Below are positions 9,092 to 18,420 of a stretch of 38,003 bases of DNA, in pieces. This DNA is from Spirochaetales bacterium. GTDB taxonomy: Bacteria; Spirochaetota; Spirochaetia; DSM-2461. Position numbers and translations under genes: made by a program. The stretch is taken from NCBI GenBank assembly GCA_016936115.1, contig JAFGPQ010000313.1, forward strand, positions 1 to 38,003, read 5' to 3'. Below the pieces are notes generated by a model. It was not told the DNA's origin, ran no database searches, and saw only the letters and a program-made list of their open reading frames with translations. Numbering within the stretch: the first letter of the stretch is position 1; each line of letters begins with the position of its first letter.

Positions 9092-10063
9092 ATGAAAAAG
9101 ATTATTGGTGTTCTTTTGTGTCTCGCCCTGGCAGCTGGCTTCGCCTTTGCCAACGGTTCGTCCGATACGGCGGACAGCGGAAGCGACAAACTGGTGGTGG
9201 GCTTTGCCCAGATAGGACAGGAATCGGGCTGGCGCGATGCGGAGACCGCTTCCCTTCAGTGGTATGCCAGCCGCAACCTGGATACGATCGAACTGCATTT
9301 CGCCGATGCCCAGCAGAAACAGGAGAATCAGATTAAGGCCATTCGCTCATTCATAGATATGGGCGTTGATGTCATCGGACTGGCTCCGGTGGTGGAAACC
9401 GGCTGGGACGCGGTTCTTATGGAAGTGAAAGAAGCGGGTATCCCCGTTATCTTCCTGGACAGGGAAGCCGACGTGGACGACTCTCTTTACTCCACCTTCA
9501 TCGGATCCGACTTTATCCTGGAAGGGCAGAACGCCGCCGTGGAGATGGGCCGCCTGCTGAACGGCAAGGGCAAAATCGTTGAGCTTGAAGGTACCGTGGG
9601 CGCTTCCGTTGCCAACGACAGAAAAGCCGGTTTCGACGATACCATCGCTTCCCAGTTCCCCGGAATCGAAATACTCGGTTCCCAGACCGGCGATTTCAAC
9701 AGAGCCAAGGGTAAGGAAGTCATGGAGTCTTTCCTGAAGACCTACGGTTCGGAAATCAAGGGTGTTTACGGACACAACGACGATATGGTCCTCGGTGCGA
9801 TCGAAGCTATCAAGGAAGCCGGACTCAAGCCGGGCATGGATATCGTAACCGTTTCCATCGACGGGGTCAAAGGCGTTTTCCAGGCCATGGCCGCCGGGGA
9901 AGCCAACGTTACCGTTGAGTGTAACCCCCTCCTGGCTCCCCAGTTCTTTCAGGCCGCCGCAGACCTTAAGGCCGGCAAGACCCTTCCCCGCTGGATCAAA
10001 TCGGACGAGGGCATCTTCCGGGCCGAAACGGCCGCCAAAGACCTTCCCACCAGACAGTATTGA
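9092..10063 (+). CDS. ytfQ: CUT2 sugar ABC transporter substrate-binding protein, YtfQ-like (galactofuranose-type)
   Basis: Signal peptide; GFAQIGQESGWRDAETASLQ, NQIKAIRSFIDMGVDVIGLAPVVETGWD, GHNDDMVLGAIEAIKEAGLKPG; SD AGGAGG. Confidence 0.85.
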   Translation: MKKIIGVLLCLALAAGFAFANGSSDTADSGSDKLVVGFAQIGQESGWRDAETASLQWYASRNLDTIELHFADAQQKQENQIKAIRSFIDMGVDVIGLAPVVETGWDAVLMEVKEAGIPVIFLDREADVDDSLYSTFIGSDFILEGQNAAVEMGRLLNGKGKIVELEGTVGASVANDRKAGFDDTIASQFPGIEILGSQTGDFNRAKGKEVMESFLKTYGSEIKGVYGHNDDMVLGAIEAIKEAGLKPGMDIVTVSIDGVKGVFQAMAAGEANVTVECNPLLAPQFFQAAADLKAGKTLPRWIKSDEGIFRAETAAKDLPTRQY

Positions 10064-10073
10064 CCTTAACCAT

Positions 10074-10096
10074 ACCGGCTCTTCGGGGCCGGTTTT
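10074..10096 (+). terminator. Intercistronic hairpin with UUCG tetraloop after the SBP gene
   Basis: ACCGGCTC-TTCG-GGGCCGGT (8-bp stem incl. one G-U) followed by TTT. Confidence 0.7.
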
Positions 10097-10108
10097 CAGG
10101 AGAGAGCT

Positions 10109-11617
10109 ATGAAATCCGGAATACTTCTGGATATGAAAAACATCTGTAAGGAGTACCCCGGCGTCCAGGCCCTGGACAATGTTCCCTTCCAGCTGGAAGC
10201 CGGGGAAATCCACGCCCTTCTGGGCGAGAACGGGGCGGGCAAATCCACCCTGATCAAGGTTTTGACCGGGGCGGAGTCTCTGACCTCGGGCGCGGTGTTT
10301 CTTAACGGAAAGAGCGTCAGGGTGAAGAACCCCCTGCAGGCCCAGCACATGGGCATCAGCACGGTTTACCAGGAAGTAAACCTGTGCCCCAACCTGTCCG
10401 TATCGGAAAACATCCACATAGGCCGGGAACCCCGGACACGTTACGGACTGATCGACTGGAAGACAATGGAAAGCCGGTCAAGGGAGCTCCTGGCGGGCTT
10501 CGACCTGGATATAGACGTGATCCGGGCTCTGGACAACTACTCCGTGGCGGTGCAGCAAATGGTGGCTATCGCCCGCTCCTGCGACATATCCGCCCGTATT
10601 CTGATACTGGATGAGCCCACCTCCTCCCTGACCGACACGGAGGTGGACAAGCTCTTCTCGGTCATGCGCCGCCTGCGGGACGAGGGCATGGGTATCATCT
10701 TCGTCACCCATTTTCTGGACCAGGTCTACCAGGTCTGCGACAGGATCACCGTTCTCAGGAACGGCCGCTACATCTGCACCGAAAACACTAAGGCCCTGGA
10801 TAAGGTGAGCCTGGTAGGGCGGATGATCGGCAAGGACTACAGCGAACTGTCAGGCAGCCGGACCAGCCGGGAAGAGACCGGCGACAAGGACATTCTCATG
10901 GACGTGAGAGGCCTGTACAAATCGGGTACCATCAGCCCTTTGAATCTGTCCCTGCGGCAGGGAGAGATCCTGGGATTCGGCGGTTTGCTGGGATCGGGGC
11001 GGAGCGAAGCGGCCCGGGTCATCTTCGGAGCAGACCGGCCCGACGGGGGAGACCTGTCCCTGGAAGGGGAACCGGCCCTGTTCAAAACGCCTCTGGAAGG
11101 AATCCGGGCGGGGCTGGCCTTCTGCCCGGAGGAGCGTAAGGTGGAGGGCATCGTGGGGGAACTGTCCATCCGGGACAATATCATGCTGGCCCTGCAGGCT
11201 AAAAAGGGCATGACCAAACCCCTCGATCCGGATGAGGTGGACCGGCTGACGCGAAAGTACATAGAGCTTCTGCAGATCAAGACCCCGGACGAACACCAGA
11301 CGGTGAAGAATCTGAGCGGGGGAAACCAGCAGAAAGTGATCCTGGCCCGCTGGCTGGCCACGGACCCCCGAATCCTGATTCTGGACGAACCCACCCGGGG
11401 TATCGACGTGGGCACCAAGGCGGAGATTCAGAAAATCATGATCAGCCTGGCCGACGGGGGGATGTCGGTTGTCTTCATTTCCTCGGAAATAGATGAAATG
11501 ATGCGCTGCTGCGAGAGAATGGTGGTCCTCAAAGACCGCGCCGTGGTCTGCGAGCTCTCCGGGGAGACGCTGACCGAATCCCGGGTGATGCAGTCCATCG
11601 CGGGAAAGGGAGAATAG
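10109..11617 (+). CDS. ytfR: CUT2 sugar ABC transporter ATP-binding protein (tandem ABC domains), YtfR-like
   Basis: GENGAGKSTLIK Walker A; RILILDEPTSSL and RILILDEPTRGIDVGTKAEI; two ABC modules. Confidence 0.9.
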   Translation: MKSGILLDMKNICKEYPGVQALDNVPFQLEAGEIHALLGENGAGKSTLIKVLTGAESLTSGAVFLNGKSVRVKNPLQAQHMGISTVYQEVNLCPNLSVSENIHIGREPRTRYGLIDWKTMESRSRELLAGFDLDIDVIRALDNYSVAVQQMVAIARSCDISARILILDEPTSSLTDTEVDKLFSVMRRLRDEGMGIIFVTHFLDQVYQVCDRITVLRNGRYICTENTKALDKVSLVGRMIGKDYSELSGSRTSREETGDKDILMDVRGLYKSGTISPLNLSLRQGEILGFGGLLGSGRSEAARVIFGADRPDGGDLSLEGEPALFKTPLEGIRAGLAFCPEERKVEGIVGELSIRDNIMLALQAKKGMTKPLDPDEVDRLTRKYIELLQIKTPDEHQTVKNLSGGNQQKVILARWLATDPRILILDEPTRGIDVGTKAEIQKIMISLADGGMSVVFISSEIDEMMRCCERMVVLKDRAVVCELSGETLTESRVMQSIAGKGE

Positions 11618-11621
11618 AAAA

Positions 11622-12638
11622 ATGGAAATCCTACAGAAATACCGGAGGGCGCGTATCTTCTGGCCTTCGGTTATTTTCCTGGGCATACTGCTCTTCAATA
11701 CGATTATATCAAAGGGAGAATTCCTGAGCATCACCATGATGGACGGCCACTTCTACGGCCGTCTGGTGGATATCTTTCGGAACGGGAGCAAACTGATGCT
11801 GCTGGCCATGGGAATGACCTTCGTCATCGCCTCGGGGGGCATCGACATCTCCGTCGGATCGGTCATGGCTATCTCCGGGGCCATCGCCTGCAGCGTGATA
11901 CGTGGCAATCTGTTTCCCTTTTTTCAGGGAAGCGTCTTCTTCGCCCTGGTTCTAGCCGTCGCGGCGGGAGCCCTGTGCGGCGCCTGGAACGGATTTCTGG
12001 TCTCCCGGGTGAGAATTCAGCCCATGGTGGCCACCCTGATTCTCATGGTGGCGGGACGGGGCATCGCTCAGCTGATAACCAACGGCAAGATCATCACGGT
12101 GAACTCCCCCTCCTACTACTTCATCAACGGGGGGTACATCCTGGGGCTGCCCTTTCCCCTCTATCTGGTGATCATCCTCTTTGCGGGGCTGCTCTTTTTC
12201 ACGAAGAAGACCGCCTTCGGCCTTTTCCTGGCCTCCTCGGGGATCAACGACAAATCAAGCCGCCTCGCGGGCATACGGGTAGAGAACATCAAACTTTTAG
12301 TCTACGTCTTCTGCGGTGCCGCGGCGGCCGGGGCCGGGCTGATCGAAAGCTCCGGCATCAAGGGAGCGGACTGCAACAACGCGGGGCTTATGATCGAGCT
12401 GGACGCGATCCTCTCCGTAGCTATCGGGGGGAATCTCCTGACCGGGGGCCGGTTCTCTTTGGGAGCCAGCATCTGCGGGGCCCTGATCATTCAGAGCATC
12501 ACCACCACCATCTACGCCATGGGCGTTCCGCCGGAGGTCATCCAGCTGGTCAAAGCGCTCCTGGTCATCACCATATCACTCATCCAGTCGGAGAAACTCA
12601 GTATAAAACTTCTTCCGGCGAAGGCGGCAGCCCAATGA
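11622..12638 (+). CDS. ytfT: CUT2 sugar ABC transporter permease, YtfT-like
   Basis: SGGIDISVGSVMAISGAIA, GIRVENIKLLVYVFCGAAAAGAGLIESS; 4 bp after ytfR-like gene. Confidence 0.85.
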   Translation: MEILQKYRRARIFWPSVIFLGILLFNTIISKGEFLSITMMDGHFYGRLVDIFRNGSKLMLLAMGMTFVIASGGIDISVGSVMAISGAIACSVIRGNLFPFFQGSVFFALVLAVAAGALCGAWNGFLVSRVRIQPMVATLILMVAGRGIAQLITNGKIITVNSPSYYFINGGYILGLPFPLYLVIILFAGLLFFTKKTAFGLFLASSGINDKSSRLAGIRVENIKLLVYVFCGAAAAGAGLIESSGIKGADCNNAGLMIELDAILSVAIGGNLLTGGRFSLGASICGALIIQSITTTIYAMGVPPEVIQLVKALLVITISLIQSEKLSIKLLPAKAAAQ

Positions 12639-13630
12639 AGCTCAAACGGACCTTTTCGGAGATCTCCCTCCTGACTATCACCCTGGCTCTGTTCGTCATC
12701 ATGTACGGTGCGGGGGTTCTCTTTTACGGATTCCGGATCTCCACCTTCCTGAATCTCTTCAATGACAACGCCTACCTCATCGTGGCTACCACGGGCATCT
12801 TCTTTGTTCTGCTCACCGGGGGAATCGATATTTCCATCGGCTCGGTGGTGGCCTTCACCTGCGTTTTTTCGGCCTGGCTGTTAGAGAAGGGATTCTCCGC
12901 CGGCTTCGTCATTCCCCTTGTGCTTCTGATCGGCCTGGCCTTCGGGTCGCTACAGGGATTCCTCATCGTCAAATTCGATCTGCAGCCCTTCATCGTGACC
13001 CTGGCGGGACTCTTTTTCATGCGGGCCCTCTGCTCGGTCATCAGCAAGGCGGCCATTGCCATAAAGAATCCCTTCTACCTGAAGGTGGCTCTGGCTAAAA
13101 TCCGCTTCACCCTGGGACGGCAGCATCCCAAGATCTACTTCTACGCCCTCTTCGCCGTGGCAGTGGTTCTGGGGACAGCTTTTATCCTCAAGTTCACCAA
13201 GTTCGGCCGCACGGTCTACGCGGTGGGGGGATCGGAACAGTCCGCCTCCCTTATGGGACTCCCGGTCAAACGGACCCGGGTCATGGTGTACGGTCTCTCC
13301 GGCTTCTGCGCCTCCCTGGGCGGAGTGATCTACAGCCTGTACACTCTGGCGGGATACTCCCTGCAGAACGTGGGCATGGAACTGGACGCCATCTCATCGG
13401 CGGTCATCGGGGGAACCCTGCTTACGGGAGGTGTGGGATCCATCTTCGGCGCGGCTATCGGTGTATTGATACAGGGGCTTATCCAGACGGTGGTCACCTA
13501 TCAGAATCTGAACACCTGGTGGACCAAGGTTACCGTGGCGGCTCTTCTGTGTCTTTTCATCATCATACAGCGGGCCATGTCGGTGAACGGGGAAAAGGCG
13601 AGAAAAAACCGGCTCATCAAGGCGGCATAA
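12635..13630 (+). CDS. yjfF: CUT2 sugar ABC transporter permease, YjfF-like
   Basis: Start refined to MKLKRTFSEI (ATGA overlap with previous gene); TGGIDISIGSVVAFTCVFSAW; 331 aa. Confidence 0.85.
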   Translation: MKLKRTFSEISLLTITLALFVIMYGAGVLFYGFRISTFLNLFNDNAYLIVATTGIFFVLLTGGIDISIGSVVAFTCVFSAWLLEKGFSAGFVIPLVLLIGLAFGSLQGFLIVKFDLQPFIVTLAGLFFMRALCSVISKAAIAIKNPFYLKVALAKIRFTLGRQHPKIYFYALFAVAVVLGTAFILKFTKFGRTVYAVGGSEQSASLMGLPVKRTRVMVYGLSGFCASLGGVIYSLYTLAGYSLQNVGMELDAISSAVIGGTLLTGGVGSIFGAAIGVLIQGLIQTVVTYQNLNTWWTKVTVAALLCLFIIIQRAMSVNGEKARKNRLIKAA

Positions 13631-13650
13631 GCGTGTTACAATAGGGGAAT

Positions 13651-15420
13651 ATGACAAGGCTGTTTCGGCGGTTTCTGAATCAGAAACTGAGGACAAAATT
13701 ACTGCTCTCTTTCATCGTGGCGGCGATCATCCCCCTGGCCGTCTACACCCTGGCGGCCAGCTCCTACTATCTGAAGCAGGCCGGGGAGTCGGCCCGAACC
13801 TATACCAGGCAGCTGACTTCCCAGGTAAGCAGCAGCATTCGTATTTACATGGGGGCCATAGAAAACCTGGCCTCCTATATGGCCCGGAAGGAGGAGGTCC
13901 GCGCCTTCCTGGCGAACGGGGATTTCCCTCCCGAAGAGGAGGAGATGATCCACCGGGACTTCGCCAGCCTTTTGGTCTCCCAGCCGGAAATCGCGGGCCT
14001 GCTCCTGATCGGTCCGGACGACCGTTGGATCTCTGCGGGGATCTCCCGTGTCAGCCGGGACAGCGTGGTCCTTGAGGAGTGGTTCGTCCGGGCCCGAACA
14101 GAGAATCAGGACAGTTTTATCTACAGCACCGCCGTGGGGCGGGAAGTCTTTCAGAACGACTCCTCCAGCGGGGACGATCTGTTTTTTCTCGTTCAGACTG
14201 TCCGTGACGGGGAGGGCCGCTTTCTGGGTGTGCTGCTATTGGATATCGCCCATTCCGTCATAGAGCAGGCCATTGAGAATATCTCCATCCTGGAAAAGGG
14301 GTTCCTCTTTGTCTACGATCAGGCGTCGCGCATTGTCTACGCCCCGGTGAATCCCGTGGTTTACCGGGTCAATCCCCGGTGGTTCACCGGGGCGGAGGAT
14401 TCGATCCGGGTTAACGTGCTGGATGAAACCTATCAGATCGAAAGCCTGCCCGTGGGAAATCCGGACTGGAAGGCGGTGGGTGTCTTTTCTGTGGACGAGA
14501 TCCAGGGGAAGCTGATTCGCACCTATTACATGGTCATTCTCCTGAGCCTGGCCATCCTTCTTTTTCTGTACGTGCTTTTCCATTTTCTCACCAAGACCCT
14601 GGTCCATCCCCTCATCGATCTGAAATCACTCATGAGCCGTGCGGCGGAAGGGGATTTCTCCATCACCTTTCAGAGGCAGTACGCCGACGAAGTGGGGGAA
14701 CTGGGGGAGAACTTCAACTTCATGATCGGAGAGATCAACAATCTTATTCAAATGGTCTACAAGGAGCAGCACGACAAACAGGAGGCCCAGCTCAAATCCC
14801 TGCAGGAGCAGATCAAGCCCCATTTCCTCTACAACACCCTGGACACGATCAACTGGATGGCCCGGGATTACGGGGCCGACGACATCGTCAAGCTCATCGA
14901 TGCGCTCACTACTATGTTTCGGGTGGGCCTGAGCCACGGTAAGGATATCATCTCCCTGGGGGAGGAGCTTTCACACGCCTCCAACTATCTTTACATCCAG
15001 GGCATACGCTACCGTGAGAAGATCGATTACAAAATCGACGTGGATAACCAGCTGCACCACTACCTGATCCCCAAGCTGATTCTGCAGCCCCTGATAGAAA
15101 ACGCGATCTACCATGGATTGAAAACGAGGGAGGGAAAGGGGCTGATTGCCATCGCCGGGGAAACCCGGGGTAAGAACCTTATCCTCTCCGTCACCGATAA
15201 CGGCAGCGGCATGGACGGGGAAACCCTGGCCCGGCTGAATCGTACCCTGACCGAGGATGCCCCCCGGGAGAGCTTCGGCCTGTTCTATGTGAACGACCGG
15301 ATCCGCCTCTACTGCGGCAGGGATTACGGGTTGTCCCTGATGAGCGAGCCCTGCGTGGAAACGAAGGTGATCCTTCACCTTCCCCTGATTTACAAAAGAG
15401 AGGACTTTAAAAATGTATAG
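13651..15420 (+). CDS. Sensor histidine kinase, YesM-like (extracellular sensor region, HAMP, His_kinase family)
   Basis: N-terminal TM, second TM, HAMP-like region, LKSLQEQIKPHFLYNTLDTINWMA (phosphoacceptor), VTDNGSGMD (N/G box). Confidence 0.92.
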   Translation: MTRLFRRFLNQKLRTKLLLSFIVAAIIPLAVYTLAASSYYLKQAGESARTYTRQLTSQVSSSIRIYMGAIENLASYMARKEEVRAFLANGDFPPEEEEMIHRDFASLLVSQPEIAGLLLIGPDDRWISAGISRVSRDSVVLEEWFVRARTENQDSFIYSTAVGREVFQNDSSSGDDLFFLVQTVRDGEGRFLGVLLLDIAHSVIEQAIENISILEKGFLFVYDQASRIVYAPVNPVVYRVNPRWFTGAEDSIRVNVLDETYQIESLPVGNPDWKAVGVFSVDEIQGKLIRTYYMVILLSLAILLFLYVLFHFLTKTLVHPLIDLKSLMSRAAEGDFSITFQRQYADEVGELGENFNFMIGEINNLIQMVYKEQHDKQEAQLKSLQEQIKPHFLYNTLDTINWMARDYGADDIVKLIDALTTMFRVGLSHGKDIISLGEELSHASNYLYIQGIRYREKIDYKIDVDNQLHHYLIPKLILQPLIENAIYHGLKTREGKGLIAIAGETRGKNLILSVTDNGSGMDGETLARLNRTLTEDAPRESFGLFYVNDRIRLYCGRDYGLSLMSEPCVETKVILHLPLIYKREDFKNV

Positions 15421-16588
15421 TGTCATGGTAGCCGACGATGAGGAAATCATCAGAAACGGTCTCTCCCGTTTTCTCCGCTCCGACGAATCGATAGAACTGG
15501 CGGGGAGTGCGGAGAACGGACTGGATGCTTTTGAGAAAGCGGCGGCTCTTCTGCCGGACATTATTTTCGTTGATATCAACATGCCCTACATGAACGGGCT
15601 GGAACTGATCGAAAATCTCGCCTCCCTGGAGAAGGAGATTCTTGTGATCGTGGTGACGGGCTATTCCGATTTCGTCTATGCCCAGAAGGCTCTGCGCCTG
15701 GGAGTCTTCGACTATTTTCTCAAACCCATCATGGAAGAGCCCTTCTTCGCCCTTCTGGATCGGGCTAAATCCTTTGTCGATGAACAGCGGAGCCTTAACA
15801 ATATACAGGAACAGCTGAGGGATACCCTGGAGTACGCCGTGGAACGCTGCCTGAATCAGCTGGCCCTGAATCTCATAGTCGAGGGGGACTGCGCCTCCCG
15901 GCTTGGATTCCTGGAAAAGCAGCGGGCCTTCCCCGCCGATCTTCTGGTAATATCCCGGCGCAAGGACCTGCCCGGGGAAGAGGGGGAGGGGCGCTTCTCT
16001 GAAAATTCGGAGATCCCCTTTGAGATAAAAAGGCTGGCCGACCGTATCCTCACCGGGGAGAGGATCGTACCGGGCTTCGTCAATCAGGCGGGGCACGTGG
16101 TGTATCTCCTGCCCGCCGGTGAGGAAAATCCCGCCGGACGGATTCAGGCCGAGGTGCCCCTTCCCGTGGATATCGACACAAGGCGGGTCGGAGGAGTGGC
16201 CGATCTCTGCCGCCGTTACCGGGAGCTGATGGAGGGGATCCGCCGGGAAACCCGCTACTCCCCCCAGGTCAGGAGCGCCGTGGATTTTGTGAAGGAGAAC
16301 TATGCCGATCCGGGCCTCTCCCTTTCCATGCTCAGCGAGAGCGCCCATGTGAGCCCGGGCCACCTGGGAAGGCTCTTTCGGCAGGAACTCTACCGTTCCC
16401 CCATGGATTTTCTCAACGGATACCGGATCGAGCGGTCCATGGAGATGCTCACCCGGGAGAACTGGAAGATTTATGAGATCGCCGAAAAGACCGGCTTTAC
16501 CAGCCAGCACTACTTCAGTAACGCCTTCAAAAAAACCGTGGGCCAGTCACCTCTGGCCTACCGGAAGATGAGGGAGGAGAGATGTTGA
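15413..16588 (+). CDS. Response regulator with AraC-type HTH (YesN-like)
   Basis: MYSVMVADDEEIIRNGL...IIFVDINMPYMNGLEL receiver; C-terminal EIAEKTGFTSQHYFSNAFKKTVGQSPLAYRK; ATGTATAG overlap with kinase gene. Confidence 0.92.
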   Translation: MYSVMVADDEEIIRNGLSRFLRSDESIELAGSAENGLDAFEKAAALLPDIIFVDINMPYMNGLELIENLASLEKEILVIVVTGYSDFVYAQKALRLGVFDYFLKPIMEEPFFALLDRAKSFVDEQRSLNNIQEQLRDTLEYAVERCLNQLALNLIVEGDCASRLGFLEKQRAFPADLLVISRRKDLPGEEGEGRFSENSEIPFEIKRLADRILTGERIVPGFVNQAGHVVYLLPAGEENPAGRIQAEVPLPVDIDTRRVGGVADLCRRYRELMEGIRRETRYSPQVRSAVDFVKENYADPGLSLSMLSESAHVSPGHLGRLFRQELYRSPMDFLNGYRIERSMEMLTRENWKIYEIAEKTGFTSQHYFSNAFKKTVGQSPLAYRKMREERC

Positions 16589-18420
16589 GAAAGGGACTCC
16601 TGCCGGCTATGGCCCTGCTGTTACTCCTGGCGTCCTGCCGGGTCAGTCCTCCTGAGAAAATCGACTACGTCATCGGGGTTTCCAACTCCAGCATGCTCGA
16701 AGAGTGGCGCATCCAGTTGAACCGGGAGCTCAAGGAGGAGGCGGACCGCTATCCCTTCCTTTCGGTCATCTTCACCGATGCCGCCTCCCGTTCGGACAAG
16801 CAGATACGGGATATCGAAAAACTGATGGGCTACGGCATCGACCTGCTCATCATTTCTCCCTGCGACGTGGAGAGAATGACCCCCATTATCAGCGCCATTT
16901 ACGAAACGATTCCCGTGATAATCCTGGACCGGGTGGTGGACGGTTATGACTACACCCTCTTTATCGGCCCGGATAATGACAACATCGGACGCCTGGGCGC
17001 GCTGGCCCTTCATCGGTTGCTGGGTGAGGAGGGGGGCCGTGTCCTGGAGATCTCCGGCCCCATGGACCAGCTCTCCTCGCGCAGCCGCAGCCGGGGACTG
17101 CATCGGGAAGTGGAGGAGAGCTACCCCTCCATCGTCATGAAGGATCCCCTTATCGTCAGTCCCCAGAACCGGGACCGGGCGGAGGATCTGCTGTTGGAGG
17201 AACCTGGCCGGCTGGAGGGGATCGACGCGATCTACACCCATACGGACGGGCTGGCCCTAGGGGTTTCCCGGGCTCTGGAAAAGCTGGACCGTGCAGACAT
17301 TCCCATCGTGGGAACGGACAATCCCTCCGGGGAGAACGGGGGATTTGATTTAGTGGACCGGGGGCTTATCCACAGCACGGTGGAGAGCAGCACCGGGGGA
17401 CGGGAGGCGGTGCGCTACGCCCTGGATATTCTGAACCGCCGCACCGGGGTTCCCAAGCAGATCATCCTGCGCAGCCGCATTGTCACCCGGGATAACCGCA
17501 GCAACTACACCCCGATGCCGGTGGGGGGCGGAGCGGAAGACGGCATTACCCTGGGGTACGCCCAGGTGGGGACGGAGAGCCAGTGGCGGGTAAGCAATAC
17601 CAAATCCATCATCCAGGCGGCCAAGGATTTCGACATCGACCTGATCTACCGGGACGCGGACCAGAATCAGGAGGCCCAGATAGGGTATCTGCGGGAGTTC
17701 ATAGAGAAGAAGGTGGATGCGATTCTCCTCTCCCCCATCGTGGAAGAGGGTTACGAGGAGGTTCTGGGAGAAGCGAAGGAGGCGGGAATTCCCGTGCTTC
17801 TGTCGGACCGGAAAATCGATTCCCCCGACGAGGAGCTCTATATGACCTTTATCGGGGGGGATTTCAAGGAGGAGGGACGCCGGGCGGCCCGCTGGATAAG
17901 CCGGCAGTATCCGGGACAGTCCGTCCGGATTCTGGAGCTCTGGGGAACCAACGGGGCTACCCCCACCGAAGAGAGGCACGAGGGTTTCGCTGAAATCATC
18001 GACGGGATCGCCGCCTACGATATCGTCTATGCGGGAACGGGTAACTTTACTCGGGACGGGGGTTATGCCATCGTATCCGACTACCTGGAAACCCATGCCC
18101 CTCCCATGGTGGATGTGATCTTCGCCCACAACGATGACATGATCCTGGGGGCCATCGACGCGATTCGGGAGCGGGGCCTCAAGCCCGGTGTTGATATCAA
18201 GCTGATTTCGGTGGACGGGACCAGGGCGGCCCTTAACGCCCTGAAGAAGGGAGATATGAATTTCGTGGTGGAGTGCACCCCCTTGCTGGGTGACCAGGTG
18301 ATGAAGGCCGTCCTCGATCTGATGCAGGGAAAGGATCTGCCCATGAGAATCGTTACCGATGAGAGAACCTTCGAGGCGGATCAGGTTGACGACGGATTTA
18401 TCCGGAGGCGGAGTTATTGA
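16582..18420 (+). CDS. Lipoprotein with two tandem type-I periplasmic sugar-binding domains
   Basis: Signal peptide with lipobox LLLLLASC; domain 1 YVIGVSNSSMLEEWRIQLNRELKEEA...; domain 2 ITLGYAQVGTESQWRVSNTKSI...FAHNDDMILGAIDAIRERGLKPGVDIKLISVDG, closely resembling the YtfQ-like SBP upstream; 7-nt overlap with RR gene. Confidence 0.9.
   Translation: MLRKGLLPAMALLLLLASCRVSPPEKIDYVIGVSNSSMLEEWRIQLNRELKEEADRYPFLSVIFTDAASRSDKQIRDIEKLMGYGIDLLIISPCDVERMTPIISAIYETIPVIILDRVVDGYDYTLFIGPDNDNIGRLGALALHRLLGEEGGRVLEISGPMDQLSSRSRSRGLHREVEESYPSIVMKDPLIVSPQNRDRAEDLLLEEPGRLEGIDAIYTHTDGLALGVSRALEKLDRADIPIVGTDNPSGENGGFDLVDRGLIHSTVESSTGGREAVRYALDILNRRTGVPKQIILRSRIVTRDNRSNYTPMPVGGGAEDGITLGYAQVGTESQWRVSNTKSIIQAAKDFDIDLIYRDADQNQEAQIGYLREFIEKKVDAILLSPIVEEGYEEVLGEAKEAGIPVLLSDRKIDSPDEELYMTFIGGDFKEEGRRAARWISRQYPGQSVRILELWGTNGATPTEERHEGFAEIIDGIAAYDIVYAGTGNFTRDGGYAIVSDYLETHAPPMVDVIFAHNDDMILGAIDAIRERGLKPGVDIKLISVDGTRAALNALKKGDMNFVVECTPLLGDQVMKAVLDLMQGKDLPMRIVTDERTFEADQVDDGFIRRRSY

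Noticed and set aside
9347-10417. 356 aa antisense ORF over the ytfQ/ytfR-like genes
   Set aside because: Low-complexity shadow ORF opposite clearly conserved coding sequence; no family recognisable and no RBS.
11975-12634. N-terminal extension of the 551 aa ORF ending at 13630
   Set aside because: Out-of-frame reading of the YtfT-like gene; YjfF-like start at 12635 gives a standard-length permease.
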